Assembly: GCA_040081715.1 (NCBI GenBank)
Contig: JBEBFY010000003.1
Span: 141,176 to 205,175, forward strand
From: CANKJK01 sp040081715
GTDB lineage: Bacteria; Acidobacteriota; Vicinamibacteria; Vicinamibacterales; UBA2999
Reading direction: 5' to 3'
DNA length: 64,000 nucleotides
The position numbers and the translations under genes are program-made. The notes beneath the pieces are model-generated. The model saw only the letters and a list, made by a program, of their open reading frames with translations, made no database searches and had not been told where the DNA came from. Positions 1 to 9,005 of the stretch are shown here, piece by piece. Each line of letters begins with the position of its first letter. Positions within the stretch are counted from its first letter, which is position 1.

Positions 1-539
1 TTGTGGCCGCGTACGGCCTGCCGGCCTATGACGCAGGCGTCCTGACGCAGTCCGCTGCCGTGGCCGGGTACTTCGAAGCGACAGTCGCCGCGTCCGGCAA
101 CGCCAAATTGGCCAGCAACTGGGTGATGGGCGACATCCTGCGCATGGTGAAGGAACGCGACTGCGCGGTGGAGACTCTGCCCGTGACGCCCGCCTCGCTC
201 GGGGGGCTCATCCGGCTGATCGAGCAGGGCACGATCAGCAGCGCCATGGCGAAGGACGTGTTCGTCACGATGTTCAGCTCGGGCCGGACGGCCGACGACA
301 TCGTCGCCGCCGAGGGCCTGTCGCAGAACTCCGACGCCGGCGCGCTGGCTGCGATCGTGGCGGAGGTGCTGGCAGCCAACCCCGATGCGGCGGCCCAGTA
401 CAGGGCGGGGAAGCCGCAGACCTTCGGATTTCTCGTCGGGCAGGTGATGAAGGCCAGCGGCGGGAAGGCGAATCCGAAGCTGGCCAATCAGGTGTTGCGC
501 GACGCCCTGACCCCGGCGCCACCGGGACCCCCGCGATGA
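1..539 (+). CDS. gatB: Asp/Glu-tRNA amidotransferase subunit B, C-terminal part (5' truncated)
   Basis: This is the C-terminal end of GatB, which with GatA and GatC converts misacylated Glu-tRNA(Gln) or Asp-tRNA(Asn) to the correct aminoacyl-tRNA in the cytoplasm. About 178 residues are visible. They match the helical YqeY-like tail of GatB, with phrases such as KLASNWVMGDILR near the start and QTFGFLVGQVMKASGGKANP near the end. The frame is open at the window edge, so the catalytic part lies upstream and no start can be assigned. The stop overlaps the ATG of ftsE by ATGA, suggesting co-transcription. The proline-rich final residues are ordinary for this family. Confidence 0.93.
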   Translation, partial: VAAYGLPAYDAGVLTQSAAVAGYFEATVAASGNAKLASNWVMGDILRMVKERDCAVETLPVTPASLGGLIRLIEQGTISSAMAKDVFVTMFSSGRTADDIVAAEGLSQNSDAGALAAIVAEVLAANPDAAAQYRAGKPQTFGFLVGQVMKASGGKANPKLANQVLRDALTPAPPGPPR

Positions 540-1210
540 GCGGCAGGCCGATCATCGATATCAGTGGACTGTCGAAGCTCTACGCGCGCGGGCTCCCGGC
601 GCTCCGCGAGTTGTCGATGGCGGTCGAGCGCGGTGAGTTCATCTTCATTACCGGCCCGAGCGGGGCCGGCAAGTCCACGCTGCTGCGCCTGATCCTGCTG
701 CAGGACCGGCCGAGCAACGGGCGCATCGTGGTCAACGGGTACGACCTGTCGACGTTGTCGCGGGCTCAGGTGCAGGAGTACCGGCGCGGCATCGGCTTCG
801 TCTTCCAGGATTTCCGTCTGATCCCGGCCAAGACGGTGCTCGAGAATATCTGCTTCGTGGCCGAAGTGCTCGGCATGACGGAATCGCAGCAGAAGCGCCG
901 CGCGTTCCAGGTATTGAAGTCGGTCGGGCTGCAGCACCGGATGAGTGCGTATCCCTCTGAACTCTCGGGAGGCGAACAGCAGCGTGTCGCCATTGCCCGC
1001 GCGCTGACCTCCGACCCCAGCCTGCTTCTGGCGGATGAACCGACCGGGAACCTGGACCCCGACCTCGCACTCGAGATCATGAACCTGTTCCGGGAGATCA
1101 ACGCCGGAGGTACCACCGTGATTGTCGCAACGCATGACCGCGATCTGATTCGGCTGGTCGGATGCCGGACCCTGCTGCTGGACCAGGGCACGGTCGTCGA
1201 GATGGCGTGA
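536..1210 (+). CDS. ftsE: Cell-division ABC transporter ATP-binding protein FtsE
   Basis: FtsE is the ATPase of the FtsEX complex, which links ATP hydrolysis at the division septum to activation of peptidoglycan hydrolases. The 224-residue protein has Walker A GPSGAGKST (residues 40-48), Q-loop FQDFRLIP, signature LSGGEQQR (143-150), Walker B LLLADEP (163-169) followed by TGNLD, and the H-loop ATHD. The length is typical for FtsE. The start overlaps the gatB stop and the ftsX start overlaps the ftsE stop, so gatB-ftsE-ftsX is likely one transcript. LolD-type ATPases are similar, but the adjacent ftsX settles the assignment. Confidence 0.96.
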   Translation: MSGRPIIDISGLSKLYARGLPALRELSMAVERGEFIFITGPSGAGKSTLLRLILLQDRPSNGRIVVNGYDLSTLSRAQVQEYRRGIGFVFQDFRLIPAKTVLENICFVAEVLGMTESQQKRRAFQVLKSVGLQHRMSAYPSELSGGEQQRVAIARALTSDPSLLLADEPTGNLDPDLALEIMNLFREINAGGTTVIVATHDRDLIRLVGCRTLLLDQGTVVEMA

Positions 1211-2094
1211 CCTGGATCACCTTCGCGTTCCGGGAGGGGCTGGCCAGCATCTGGCGGAGACGGACCTCCAGTCTGCTGGCGATGTCCGCGATCGCCATGG
1301 CGGCGCTGGTGCTCTCGTCGCTCCTCCTGGTGACGTCGAATCTGGAACGCGTGCTGCGCGGCTGGTCGAGCGCCGCAGGGTTCTCCGTCTACCTGACGGA
1401 CACGGCCAGATCCGACCAGCGCGGGGCGGTGGAGGCGGCCGTGGACGTCTCGGGGATCGCCCAGCAGCGGGAGTACGTGTCCAAGGTGGACGCGCTCAAC
1501 CGCTTCAAGCGCGAATACGCGGAACTGGAAGCCCTGGCGGCCGCCTTGCAGTCGAATCCCTTCCAGGCCTCCATCGAGGTGCTGGTGAAGACGGAGCGGC
1601 AGGGAGGCGCGGATGTCGAGGCGCTGGTGTCGGCGCTGGCGACGCTCCCGGGAGTGGCGGACGTGCGCTATAACCGCGAGTGGATCAGGCGCGTCACCAA
1701 CGGCCTCAGCATGGTCAGGCGACTGGGGCTGCTGATTGGATTGATCATGACGGCAGCCGCCGCGCTGACGGTCGCAGCCGTGATTCGTCTCGCGTTTGAC
1801 GCACGGCGGGAGGAGATCCGTCTGATGTACCTGGTCGGTGCCCCGTACCGGTTCATCCGCGGACCGTTCGTGGTCGAGGGGCTGGTCCAGGGCGGGGCGG
1901 GAGCGGCGGTGGCCGTGCTGGTGCTCGGGGTCGGCTACCGAACGGCGCTCGCCTGGTGGGGGCCGACGCTGGCCTCGCTTGGCGCCGTCGACGTCGCACG
2001 CTTCCTGCCCGTGCCGCTGATGGCGCTTGTCGTACTCGGGGGAGCGGTCGTGGGGTCGGCGTGTGGTTTTGTCGTCTCGCGTCGGACGTCATGA
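1207..2094 (+). CDS. ftsX: Cell-division protein FtsX (permease subunit)
   Basis: FtsX is the inner-membrane partner of FtsE. It has four membrane helices and a periplasmic loop that signals to cell-wall hydrolases or their activators. A GTG at 1207 overlaps the ftsE TGA (GTGA) and gives about 295 residues starting VTWITFAFREGLASIWRRR. In-frame codons upstream lie inside ftsE and are disfavoured. A first helix lies near residues 25-45, followed by a roughly 130-residue periplasmic region, then three helices near the C terminus, including the LGLLIGLIMTAAAALTVAAV segment. This matches the FtsX/MacB permease layout. Confidence 0.93.
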   Translation: MTWITFAFREGLASIWRRRTSSLLAMSAIAMAALVLSSLLLVTSNLERVLRGWSSAAGFSVYLTDTARSDQRGAVEAAVDVSGIAQQREYVSKVDALNRFKREYAELEALAAALQSNPFQASIEVLVKTERQGGADVEALVSALATLPGVADVRYNREWIRRVTNGLSMVRRLGLLIGLIMTAAAALTVAAVIRLAFDARREEIRLMYLVGAPYRFIRGPFVVEGLVQGGAGAAVAVLVLGVGYRTALAWWGPTLASLGAVDVARFLPVPLMALVVLGGAVVGSACGFVVSRRTS

Positions 2095-2117
2095 TGCCAG
2101 CCCGTCCGAGTAAACCG

Positions 2118-2147
2118 TTGACAGCCAGCGCGCTCGATCGGTAGACT
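2118..2147 (+). promoter_or_regulatory. Candidate sigma-70-type promoter
   Basis: A perfect -35 TTGACA (2118-2123) is followed after 18 bases by TAGACT (2142-2147). It sits between ftsX and the small gene beginning at about 2160-2166. Initiation would fall about 6-12 bases before that start, so the mRNA would have almost no leader. It could also supply RNase R transcription. This is inferred from the sequence only. Confidence 0.5.
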
Positions 2148-2159
2148 CGTTTTCAGCAT

Positions 2160-2477
2160 TTGCACATGGCCGCGCCGAGGATTCGACTCTCGCGCTTCGT
2201 GACAGAGCCTCAGAGGAGTGCCAGCCCGGCACTCCACTCCCTTTCTGATTTCTATCGTGAAGAAGTGCTGAGATGCCAGCGCTGCCTCGATGCGCAGCGT
2301 GAGTGCTATTCCGAGCAGGCTATCCATGATGTCGAGGAAGCGCTGACCAGAGTCATCTCCAGCCTCGACCACATCTGCACGTCGTCGGATGCCGACGCCG
2401 TGATCGGACGCCTGCTCCAGCAGTTCGGCGTGGCGACCGGGCTCATGAGCTGGTCCGATCCCAAGCAGGTTCACTGA
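2160..2477 (+). CDS. Small protein of unknown function upstream of RNase R
   Basis: I do not recognise this 105-residue (TTG start) or 103-residue (ATG at 2166) protein. It is soluble, with no membrane helix or signal peptide. A predicted helical middle contains three cysteines (LRCQRCLDAQREC, then HICTSSDAD). A candidate promoter lies just upstream and the gene runs directly into the RNase R frame, with its TGA at 2475-2477. There is no convincing Shine-Dalgarno sequence for either start. Position and intact frame favour a real gene, but an antisense frame also spans this stretch, so confidence is moderate. Confidence 0.55.
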   Translation: MHMAAPRIRLSRFVTEPQRSASPALHSLSDFYREEVLRCQRCLDAQRECYSEQAIHDVEEALTRVISSLDHICTSSDADAVIGRLLQQFGVATGLMSWSDPKQVH

Positions 2478-4768
2478 CGTCCTCCCCCAACCCTGATCCA
2501 CTCCTGGCGCAACTGCAGGAGGCCGCACACCTCCCGGCCACCGCGCGCGAGATCCTGCGCCGCCTCAAGATACCCAAGGCGCAGCACACGGCCGTGAAGC
2601 GGCAACTGCGGTCCCTGGTGACCTCCGGGCAGCTTGTCGAACTGCGCGGGCATCGACTGGGTCTGCCGGAGACGGACGACGCCGTGGCCGGCCGATTCAG
2701 CATGCATCCGGGCGGGTTTGGGTTCGTGACGCCTGATACGGCGGCCGGCCCACGCGGTGACACCGACGTCTTCATTCCGCCTCATGGCATCGGCGACGCC
2801 ATGCACGGCGACCGCGTGCTGGTGGACCCTGAGCGGAGGACCGAGCGGGGATTCGAGGGGCGGATTGTCCGGGTGCTTGCGCGTGGCCAGCACACGCTGG
2901 TGGGGAGGTACGAGGAGGACGGACGCGGCCGGGCGCACGTGGTGCCGTTCGATCCCAGGGTCACGGAGCCTGTCGAGGTGTCGGCCGGACGATCAAGAGG
3001 GGCCGCGTCCGGCGAGATGGTCGTCATGGCTGTGACCCGCTGGCGGGCGGCGGGGCGGGGAGCGGAAGGTGAGGTGACGCGCGTGCTCGGTCCCGTGGAT
3101 GCACCAGGGGTTGACACGGACGTCATCATTCATAAGTTCGGCCTGCCGGATGCCCATGGTGCCGAGGCGGTGGCCGAAGCCCTGGCACTCGGCCAGGACG
3201 TCCGGCCCGCCGACCTCGCCGGGCGTACGGACTTCCGCTCGACGCCAACGGTCACCATCGACGGCGAGCACGCGAGGGACTTCGACGACGCCATCACGCT
3301 GGCGCGGCTGCCGAATGGCCACTACTGGCTGGGCGTGCACATCGCCGACGTCGCGCACTATGTGCAGGACGGGACCGCGCTCGACGACGAGGCCTTTGAG
3401 CGGGGCACGTCGGTCTACTTCCCCGAGCGGGCCATTCACATGTTTCCCTCGGAACTCTCCACCGGGCTCTGCAGCCTGCGGCCGGACGTGGACCGCCTCG
3501 TGCAGTCGTGCCTCATGGAGGTCGATCGGTCCGGCACCGTCGTCCGGTACGAACTGCACGACGGCGTCATCCACAGCGCCGCCCGCATGACGTACACGGC
3601 CGTCAACGCCATCCTGACGGACCGGGACGAGACGGTCATGGAGGCCTACCGTCCCCTCGTGCCGCTGTTCGAGCTGATGCGCGAACTCTTCGAGGTGCTG
3701 AACGCCCGCCGGCGGACGCGCGGGGCGATCGACTTTGACCTCCCCGAAGCAGAAGTGGTGCTGGATGACGACGGCGCGATCGAGGCGATCGTGGCGAGCG
3801 AGCGGAACGTCGCGCACCGGCTGATCGAGGAGTTCATGCTGCTGGCCAACGAGACGGTGGCGGCGCACCTGGAGCAGCATCAGGTGCCCGCGATGTACCG
3901 CGTGCATGAAGCGCCCGACGCGAAGAAGGTCCTCGACTTCGAGGCCTTCATCACAACCCTCGGCTACAGCCTGGCGGCGACCGGAGCGGACCTGCGGCCG
4001 ATGCACTTTCAGAAGCTCGTCGAGCGCATGCGTGGTACGCCCGAGGAGCGCCCGATCGCGGCCCTCATGCTCCGGACCATGCAGAAAGCACGGTACGACG
4101 CGGTGCCGCTCGGGCACTTCGGCCTGGCCACGGCGCACTATGCGCACTTCACGTCGCCGATTCGCCGGTATCCGGACCTCGTCGTGCACCGGATGCTGCG
4201 GGCGGGCCGGCACGGCACCCTGACCGCCGAGCGCATCGAGGAACTGCAGGATGAACTGCCGGATGCGGCCAGGCACCTGTCGGAGCGTGAGCGTCGTGCA
4301 GACGAGGCCTCGCGTGAACTCCTCCAGTGGAAGAAGGTGCGGTTCATGGCCGACAAGGTGGGGGACACCTTTGCTGGCTACATCACCGGTGTCGCGCCGT
4401 ATGGCCTGTTCGTCGCGCTGGTGGAGCACTACGTCGAGGGACGCGTGCACGTCTCGAGTCTGGCGGACGACTTCTACCGGTTCCTGGAGGACCACCATGT
4501 GCTCCGCGGGGAGCGGACCGGACGCATGTTCCGGCTCGGCGATCAGGTGGAGGTGTGCGTGGTGCGCGTGGATGAGGAGCGGCGCCAGATTGACCTGGCG
4601 GTCAGCGATATCGTCGAGGCACTGCGGAAGAAGGGACCGGGCAGAAGTGCCGGCAGGTCAGAGGTGCGGTCAAAACAGGAGCGTCGCAAGGCCCAGCGGC
4701 CAGGACGGAATGAACGGAAGGCCACGCGAGCCGCAGGTGGGCCGGCCGGCAAGAAACGCCGGCACTAG
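2474..4768 (+). CDS. rnr: Ribonuclease R (RNB-family 3'-5' exoribonuclease)
   Basis: RNase R degrades structured RNA processively from the 3' end. The RNB active site DFDDAIT is present (Asp 229, 231 and 232 if counted from the GTG at 2594). It is followed by HYAHFTSPIRRYPDL, an S1 domain near the C terminus (GDTFAGYITGVAPYGLFVAL) and a Lys/Arg-rich tail. The first ATG/GTG/TTG in frame is GTG 2594, but that start would cut off a helix-turn-helix-like N-terminal region (ATAREILRRLKIPKAQHTAV) typical of RNase R. The open frame reaches CTG 2474, which overlaps the previous gene's TGA. I give that as the likely start (about 764 residues), though CTG initiation is unproven. Confidence 0.9.
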   Translation: MTSSPNPDPLLAQLQEAAHLPATAREILRRLKIPKAQHTAVKRQLRSLVTSGQLVELRGHRLGLPETDDAVAGRFSMHPGGFGFVTPDTAAGPRGDTDVFIPPHGIGDAMHGDRVLVDPERRTERGFEGRIVRVLARGQHTLVGRYEEDGRGRAHVVPFDPRVTEPVEVSAGRSRGAASGEMVVMAVTRWRAAGRGAEGEVTRVLGPVDAPGVDTDVIIHKFGLPDAHGAEAVAEALALGQDVRPADLAGRTDFRSTPTVTIDGEHARDFDDAITLARLPNGHYWLGVHIADVAHYVQDGTALDDEAFERGTSVYFPERAIHMFPSELSTGLCSLRPDVDRLVQSCLMEVDRSGTVVRYELHDGVIHSAARMTYTAVNAILTDRDETVMEAYRPLVPLFELMRELFEVLNARRRTRGAIDFDLPEAEVVLDDDGAIEAIVASERNVAHRLIEEFMLLANETVAAHLEQHQVPAMYRVHEAPDAKKVLDFEAFITTLGYSLAATGADLRPMHFQKLVERMRGTPEERPIAALMLRTMQKARYDAVPLGHFGLATAHYAHFTSPIRRYPDLVVHRMLRAGRHGTLTAERIEELQDELPDAARHLSERERRADEASRELLQWKKVRFMADKVGDTFAGYITGVAPYGLFVALVEHYVEGRVHVSSLADDFYRFLEDHHVLRGERTGRMFRLGDQVEVCVVRVDEERRQIDLAVSDIVEALRKKGPGRSAGRSEVRSKQERRKAQRPGRNERKATRAAGGPAGKKRRH
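4745..4763. terminator. Hairpin at the rnr/tatA convergent junction
   Basis: Two GCCGGC arms (4745-4750 and 4758-4763) flank the seven-base loop AAGAAAC, directly before the shared CTAG stop of rnr and tatA. There is no U-tract on either strand, so this may be a transcript-end stabiliser rather than a classical intrinsic terminator. Confidence 0.4.
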
Positions 4769-4920
4769 ACGTCGGACTTGTCGTTGTCCTTCGTGGCGTC
4801 CTTGAAGTTCCTGATGCTCTTCCCGATCCCGCGCCCGAGTTCCGGCAGCCGGTTGGCGCCGAAAATCAGGATGATAATGACCAAGATAATGACGAGTTCG
4901 GGGAGGCCCAGACGGCTCAT
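4765..4920 (-). CDS. tatA: Sec-independent protein translocase subunit TatA
   Basis: This 51-residue protein begins MSRLGLPELVIILVIIILIF and continues GANRLPELGRGIGKSIRNFK. That is the TatA plan: one membrane helix (about residues 7-22), the FGxxRLPELG hinge and an amphipathic helix, then a short acidic/basic tail. TatA oligomers form the pore that moves folded twin-arginine proteins across the inner membrane. AAAGGTG lies just upstream of the ATG. The stop codon shares the palindrome CTAG with the RNase R stop on the other strand. No tatB or tatC is in the window. The propeller protein at 58861-60270 carries a plausible Tat signal. Confidence 0.9.
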   Translation of the reverse strand: MSRLGLPELVIILVIIILIFGANRLPELGRGIGKSIRNFKDATKDNDKSDV

Positions 4921-4966
4921 GACACACCTTTCTCTTGAATCACTGGACGAATTCTAGCACCCCACG

Positions 4967-4995
4967 TTGCACTTTCCCGAGGGCTTATCTAGAGT
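4967..4995 (+). promoter_or_regulatory. Candidate sigma-70-type promoter
   Basis: TTGCAC (4967-4972), a 17-base spacer and TAGAGT (4990-4995) lie in the divergent gap between tatA and the gene at 5019. Predicted initiation near 5002 leaves an AGGAGG ribosome-binding site (5008-5013) five bases before the GTG. Confidence 0.45.
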
Positions 4996-5018
4996 AAGCG
5001 CCTGACTAGGAGGCGTGC

Positions 5019-5471
5019 GTGATCGAAGCGGCACTGTTCACTGTTGGCGTGTTCCAGGACGTAGCGTGGGCGGAGAAGGGGCTGCAGGCCTTGCGCGCTC
5101 AGGGATTTGGTCCAGAGATCCTGAGTTTCATGGCGAAGGATTCCCCTGATGCTGCGGCGCTTGGGGAGCGGACCTTCGGCACCGAGGTGCCGACGCTCGA
5201 GATTCGCGGGCTGGGCACAGCCCGCGCCCGTGGACCCATCGTGGACGCTTTGCAGGGCGCTGACCGGGCGCTTGGCTCGAAAGGCGTGGCGGCGACGGCC
5301 AACCGCATTGGATTCCAGCCGCATGATGGGCGGATCTTTGAGGCGCTGACCGACCGCGGCGGCATTCTGGTGGCGATCCTGAGTGAGGCGCGGGCGGCCG
5401 ACGCGCTCGCCATTCTGCACTCCTACGGCGGCGGCAACGCTGCAATCGGCGCCTGGGGCGGACGCGTCTAG
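5019..5471 (+). CDS. Unrecognised 150-residue protein, possibly YflT/general-stress-like
   Basis: An AGGAGG at 5008-5013 fixes the GTG start at 5019. The first 35 residues (VGVFQDVAWAEKGLQALRAQ then GFGPEILSFMAKD) resemble the beta-alpha-beta opening of YflT/DUF1269-type stress proteins, in which a residue pair scan precedes a GF turn. A second similar half appears near residues 105-140 (GILVAILSEARAADALAIL). No signal peptide or membrane helix is seen. The gene stands alone behind its own candidate promoter. The function is unknown and the family link is only a resemblance. Confidence 0.75.
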   Translation: MIEAALFTVGVFQDVAWAEKGLQALRAQGFGPEILSFMAKDSPDAAALGERTFGTEVPTLEIRGLGTARARGPIVDALQGADRALGSKGVAATANRIGFQPHDGRIFEALTDRGGILVAILSEARAADALAILHSYGGGNAAIGAWGGRV

Positions 5472-5600
5472 CGCCCCCTCATCTCTGGTGACGGTTGCGA
5501 TGCGCCGTCAGCCACGCCCCGGAGATGCTGCGAGGGCATCGCACTGGCAATTGCGGGCCCGCAGTACGTCTGCGAGAATGACGCCAGCTGGTACCGATTC

Positions 5601-6515
5601 ATGACGCCTCTTTCGCAGAACGAGGACGCCGCGTCGACTGAACCAGGGCACCTGGCCGTGCACCTGGGATCGATCGTCGGGGTGACGCCCTTCGTCTCCG
5701 GTCAGCAGACCACCCGCATGAGCGGCGCACTGATCGCGTCGGTGGTGGCGCATGTCGCGGGATTTCTTGCCATCCTCCTGATCTCCCGGTTCGCGCCAGA
5801 GGCGTCTCCCGATGCGTCCCTGCCGGAACGTCTCCCGAGCCAGATCGTGTGGCTGGCCGAGCCCGGTCCTGGCGGGGGTGGCGGCGGTGGCGGCAACCGG
5901 ATGAAGGAGCCACCCCGGAAGGTGGAACTGCCGGGCAAGGATCAAATCAGCGTTCCGGTGGCCAAGCCTGCGGCTCTTGTGATCGTGGAGAAGCCGCCTG
6001 AGAAGGTCGAGAAGCCGGAGGCGGAACCGGAGCTGGTCATCCCCGCGAAGGCGATGGCCTCCGGGACGACCACTGCGGTGGGTGCGCTGGAGTCCAACGG
6101 CGCGAGCAGTGGCCTCTCACAGGGGAGTGGCAGCGGCGGCGGCGCCGGCACTGGCACGGGGACGGGCATCGGTTCAGGGAGCGGAAGCGGGCTTGGCGCC
6201 GGGTTCGGCGGCGGGACGGGCGGTGGCGCCTACCAACCCGGCAACGGGGTCCAGGCGCCGAAGCTCCTGAAGCTGGTGCAGCCGCAGTACACCGCCGATG
6301 CGATGCGCGCGAAGGTCCAGGGGGTCGTGGTGCTGGAGTGCATCGTCCTGCCCGACGGCACGGTCAGTGAGGCCAGGGTCAAGCGGTCGCTACCCTTCGG
6401 GCTGGATGAGGAAGCGATCAAGGCGGCGCGCCAGTGGCGGTTTACTCCTGGGACGCGGCAGGGCGAGCCCGTGGCGGTCATCATCAGCATCGAGTTGTCG
6501 TTCTCGCTGCGGTAG
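5601..6515 (+). CDS. tonB: TonB-family energy transducer
   Basis: TonB proteins span the inner membrane and transmit proton-motive force to outer-membrane TonB-dependent receptors. One membrane helix lies at about residues 40-63 (ALIASVVAHVAGFLAILLIS). It is followed by a poly-Gly stretch (about 92-98), a Pro/Lys/Glu-rich periplasmic spacer, a long Gly/Ser-rich linker (about 165-212), and a C-terminal TonB domain from about residue 223 containing YTADAMRAKVQGVVVLECIV and AARQWRFTPG. The roughly 37-residue cytoplasmic lead is longer than in E. coli TonB. ExbB/ExbD are not adjacent. The gene is monocistronic and converges on groEL across a clear hairpin. Confidence 0.9.
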   Translation: MTPLSQNEDAASTEPGHLAVHLGSIVGVTPFVSGQQTTRMSGALIASVVAHVAGFLAILLISRFAPEASPDASLPERLPSQIVWLAEPGPGGGGGGGGNRMKEPPRKVELPGKDQISVPVAKPAALVIVEKPPEKVEKPEAEPELVIPAKAMASGTTTAVGALESNGASSGLSQGSGSGGGAGTGTGTGIGSGSGSGLGAGFGGGTGGGAYQPGNGVQAPKLLKLVQPQYTADAMRAKVQGVVVLECIVLPDGTVSEARVKRSLPFGLDEEAIKAARQWRFTPGTRQGEPVAVIISIELSFSLR

Positions 6516-6574
6516 CTGGGCACGCGCGGCGTTCCCTGGGCGGGCAGGGAACAACGGACTGGCAGACAAAGAAG

Positions 6575-6607
6575 AAAGGGCCGGAGGGAATGTCCCACCG
6601 GCCCTTT
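6575..6607. terminator. Bidirectional hairpin between tonB and groEL
   Basis: The arms AAAGGGCCGG (6575-6584) and CCGGCCCTTT (6598-6607) form a perfect 10-bp stem. The enclosed loop contains an extra GGGA/TCCC pairing. The A/T ends provide short T runs on both strands, so the hairpin can terminate tonB rightward and groEL leftward. Confidence 0.8.
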
Positions 6608-6646
6608 CGCATTCACTGTCCACGCCGCGGTGGCGTGGTGGGGACG

Positions 6647-8278
<1,632 letters not shown>

Positions 8279-8293
8279 TGCTCTGGATCTCCC

Positions 8294-8593
8294 TTACTTC
8301 TTGGCCTGGATGATCGCGAGCACTTCGTCCTCGCGCATGATCAGATACTCTTCGCCGTCCATCTTGATTTCCTGGCCGGAGTACTTGCCGAAGAGGATCG
8401 TGTCGCCTTCTTTCACGTCGAGGGGCTGGCGGGTGCCGTCTTCCTTGAACTTGCCGGCGCCGGCGGCGATCACCTTGCCCTGCTGGGGCTTCTCCTTGGC
8501 GGTGTCGGGGATGATGATGCCCCCGACCTTCTGTTCGCCCTCTTCCTCGAGGCGCTGAACGATGATGCGGTCGTGTAGCGGTCTGACGTTCAT
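8294..8593 (-). CDS. groES: 10-kDa co-chaperonin GroES
   Basis: GroES caps the GroEL chamber. The ATG at 8593 gives 99 residues beginning MNVRPLHDRIIVQRLEEEG, with the mobile-loop region VGGIIIPDTAKEKPQQGKVI and GDTILFGKYSGQEIK. The frame stays open upstream, but the family start and the promoter position make the longer forms unlikely. It is first in the groES-groEL operon. An inverted repeat of the CIRCE type lies about 95 bases upstream. Confidence 0.98.
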   Translation of the reverse strand: MNVRPLHDRIIVQRLEEEGEQKVGGIIIPDTAKEKPQQGKVIAAGAGKFKEDGTRQPLDVKEGDTILFGKYSGQEIKMDGEEYLIMREDEVLAIIQAKK

Positions 8594-8685
8594 TTCGGTC
8601 GACTCCACTGACTGGTAGGTTGGTGTTCGGGCCTGGACGGCCCACGGTCTGGACCCGCGGGAACCCGGGCATCCGACCAGCGGCC

Positions 8686-8715
8686 AGTTTAGCACTCTCT
8701 GGTGACGAGTGCCAG
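8686..8715 (-). promoter_or_regulatory. CIRCE operator overlapping the groES promoter
   Basis: The arm TTAGCACTC (8689-8697), a nine-base spacer and GAGTGCCAG (8707-8715) match the HrcA-binding CIRCE consensus, with two mismatches in the second arm. On the minus strand CTGGCA (8715-8710), 18 bases and TAAACT (8691-8686) make a plausible -35/-10 pair that the repeat overlaps, so bound HrcA would block the promoter. HrcA itself is not in the window. Confidence 0.85.
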
Positions 8716-8783
8716 CCCACCGGAGGCGGGCATGAAACGCTGGGCCTGGCGAGGCAGAGCCCGCCAGACCTCGCAGCGGAGTG

Positions 8784-9005
8784 TCAAGACTTGCTGATCA
8801 GACGCCGGGGAATCCGGTAGATCTGCAGCTTCCGGCGGAGGGTGTTCCGATGGATGCCGAGCGTGTCCGCGGCGCGGCCCAGGCTGCCTCCGGCATGGAC
8901 GAGCGCTTCGATGATGAAGCGTTTCTCGAACTCGGCGAGGGCATCCTCGTAGCGGATGCCGCGCGCCACCATCTCGACGACCAACCGGTCGAGCTGCTCC
9001 TTCAT
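8784..9005 (-). CDS. Fis-type helix-turn-helix protein
   Basis: This 73-residue basic protein carries a C-terminal HTH of the Fis/NtrC-tail class (SLGRAADTLGIHRNTLRRKL). The N-terminal part (RYEDALAEFEKRFIIEALV) matches the dimerisation helix seen in stand-alone Fis-like proteins. It is expected to bind DNA as a dimer, as a nucleoid protein or regulator. Its ATG overlaps the purC stop, so it is co-transcribed with purC. Targets are unknown. Confidence 0.85.
   Translation of the reverse strand: MKEQLDRLVVEMVARGIRYEDALAEFEKRFIIEALVHAGGSLGRAADTLGIHRNTLRRKLQIYRIPRRLISKS

Noticed and set aside
6120..6235. Apparent tandem repeat in tonB
   Set aside because: This is a Gly/Ser-rich linker encoded by GGC/AGC-type codons, normal for TonB proteins, not a separate repeat element.
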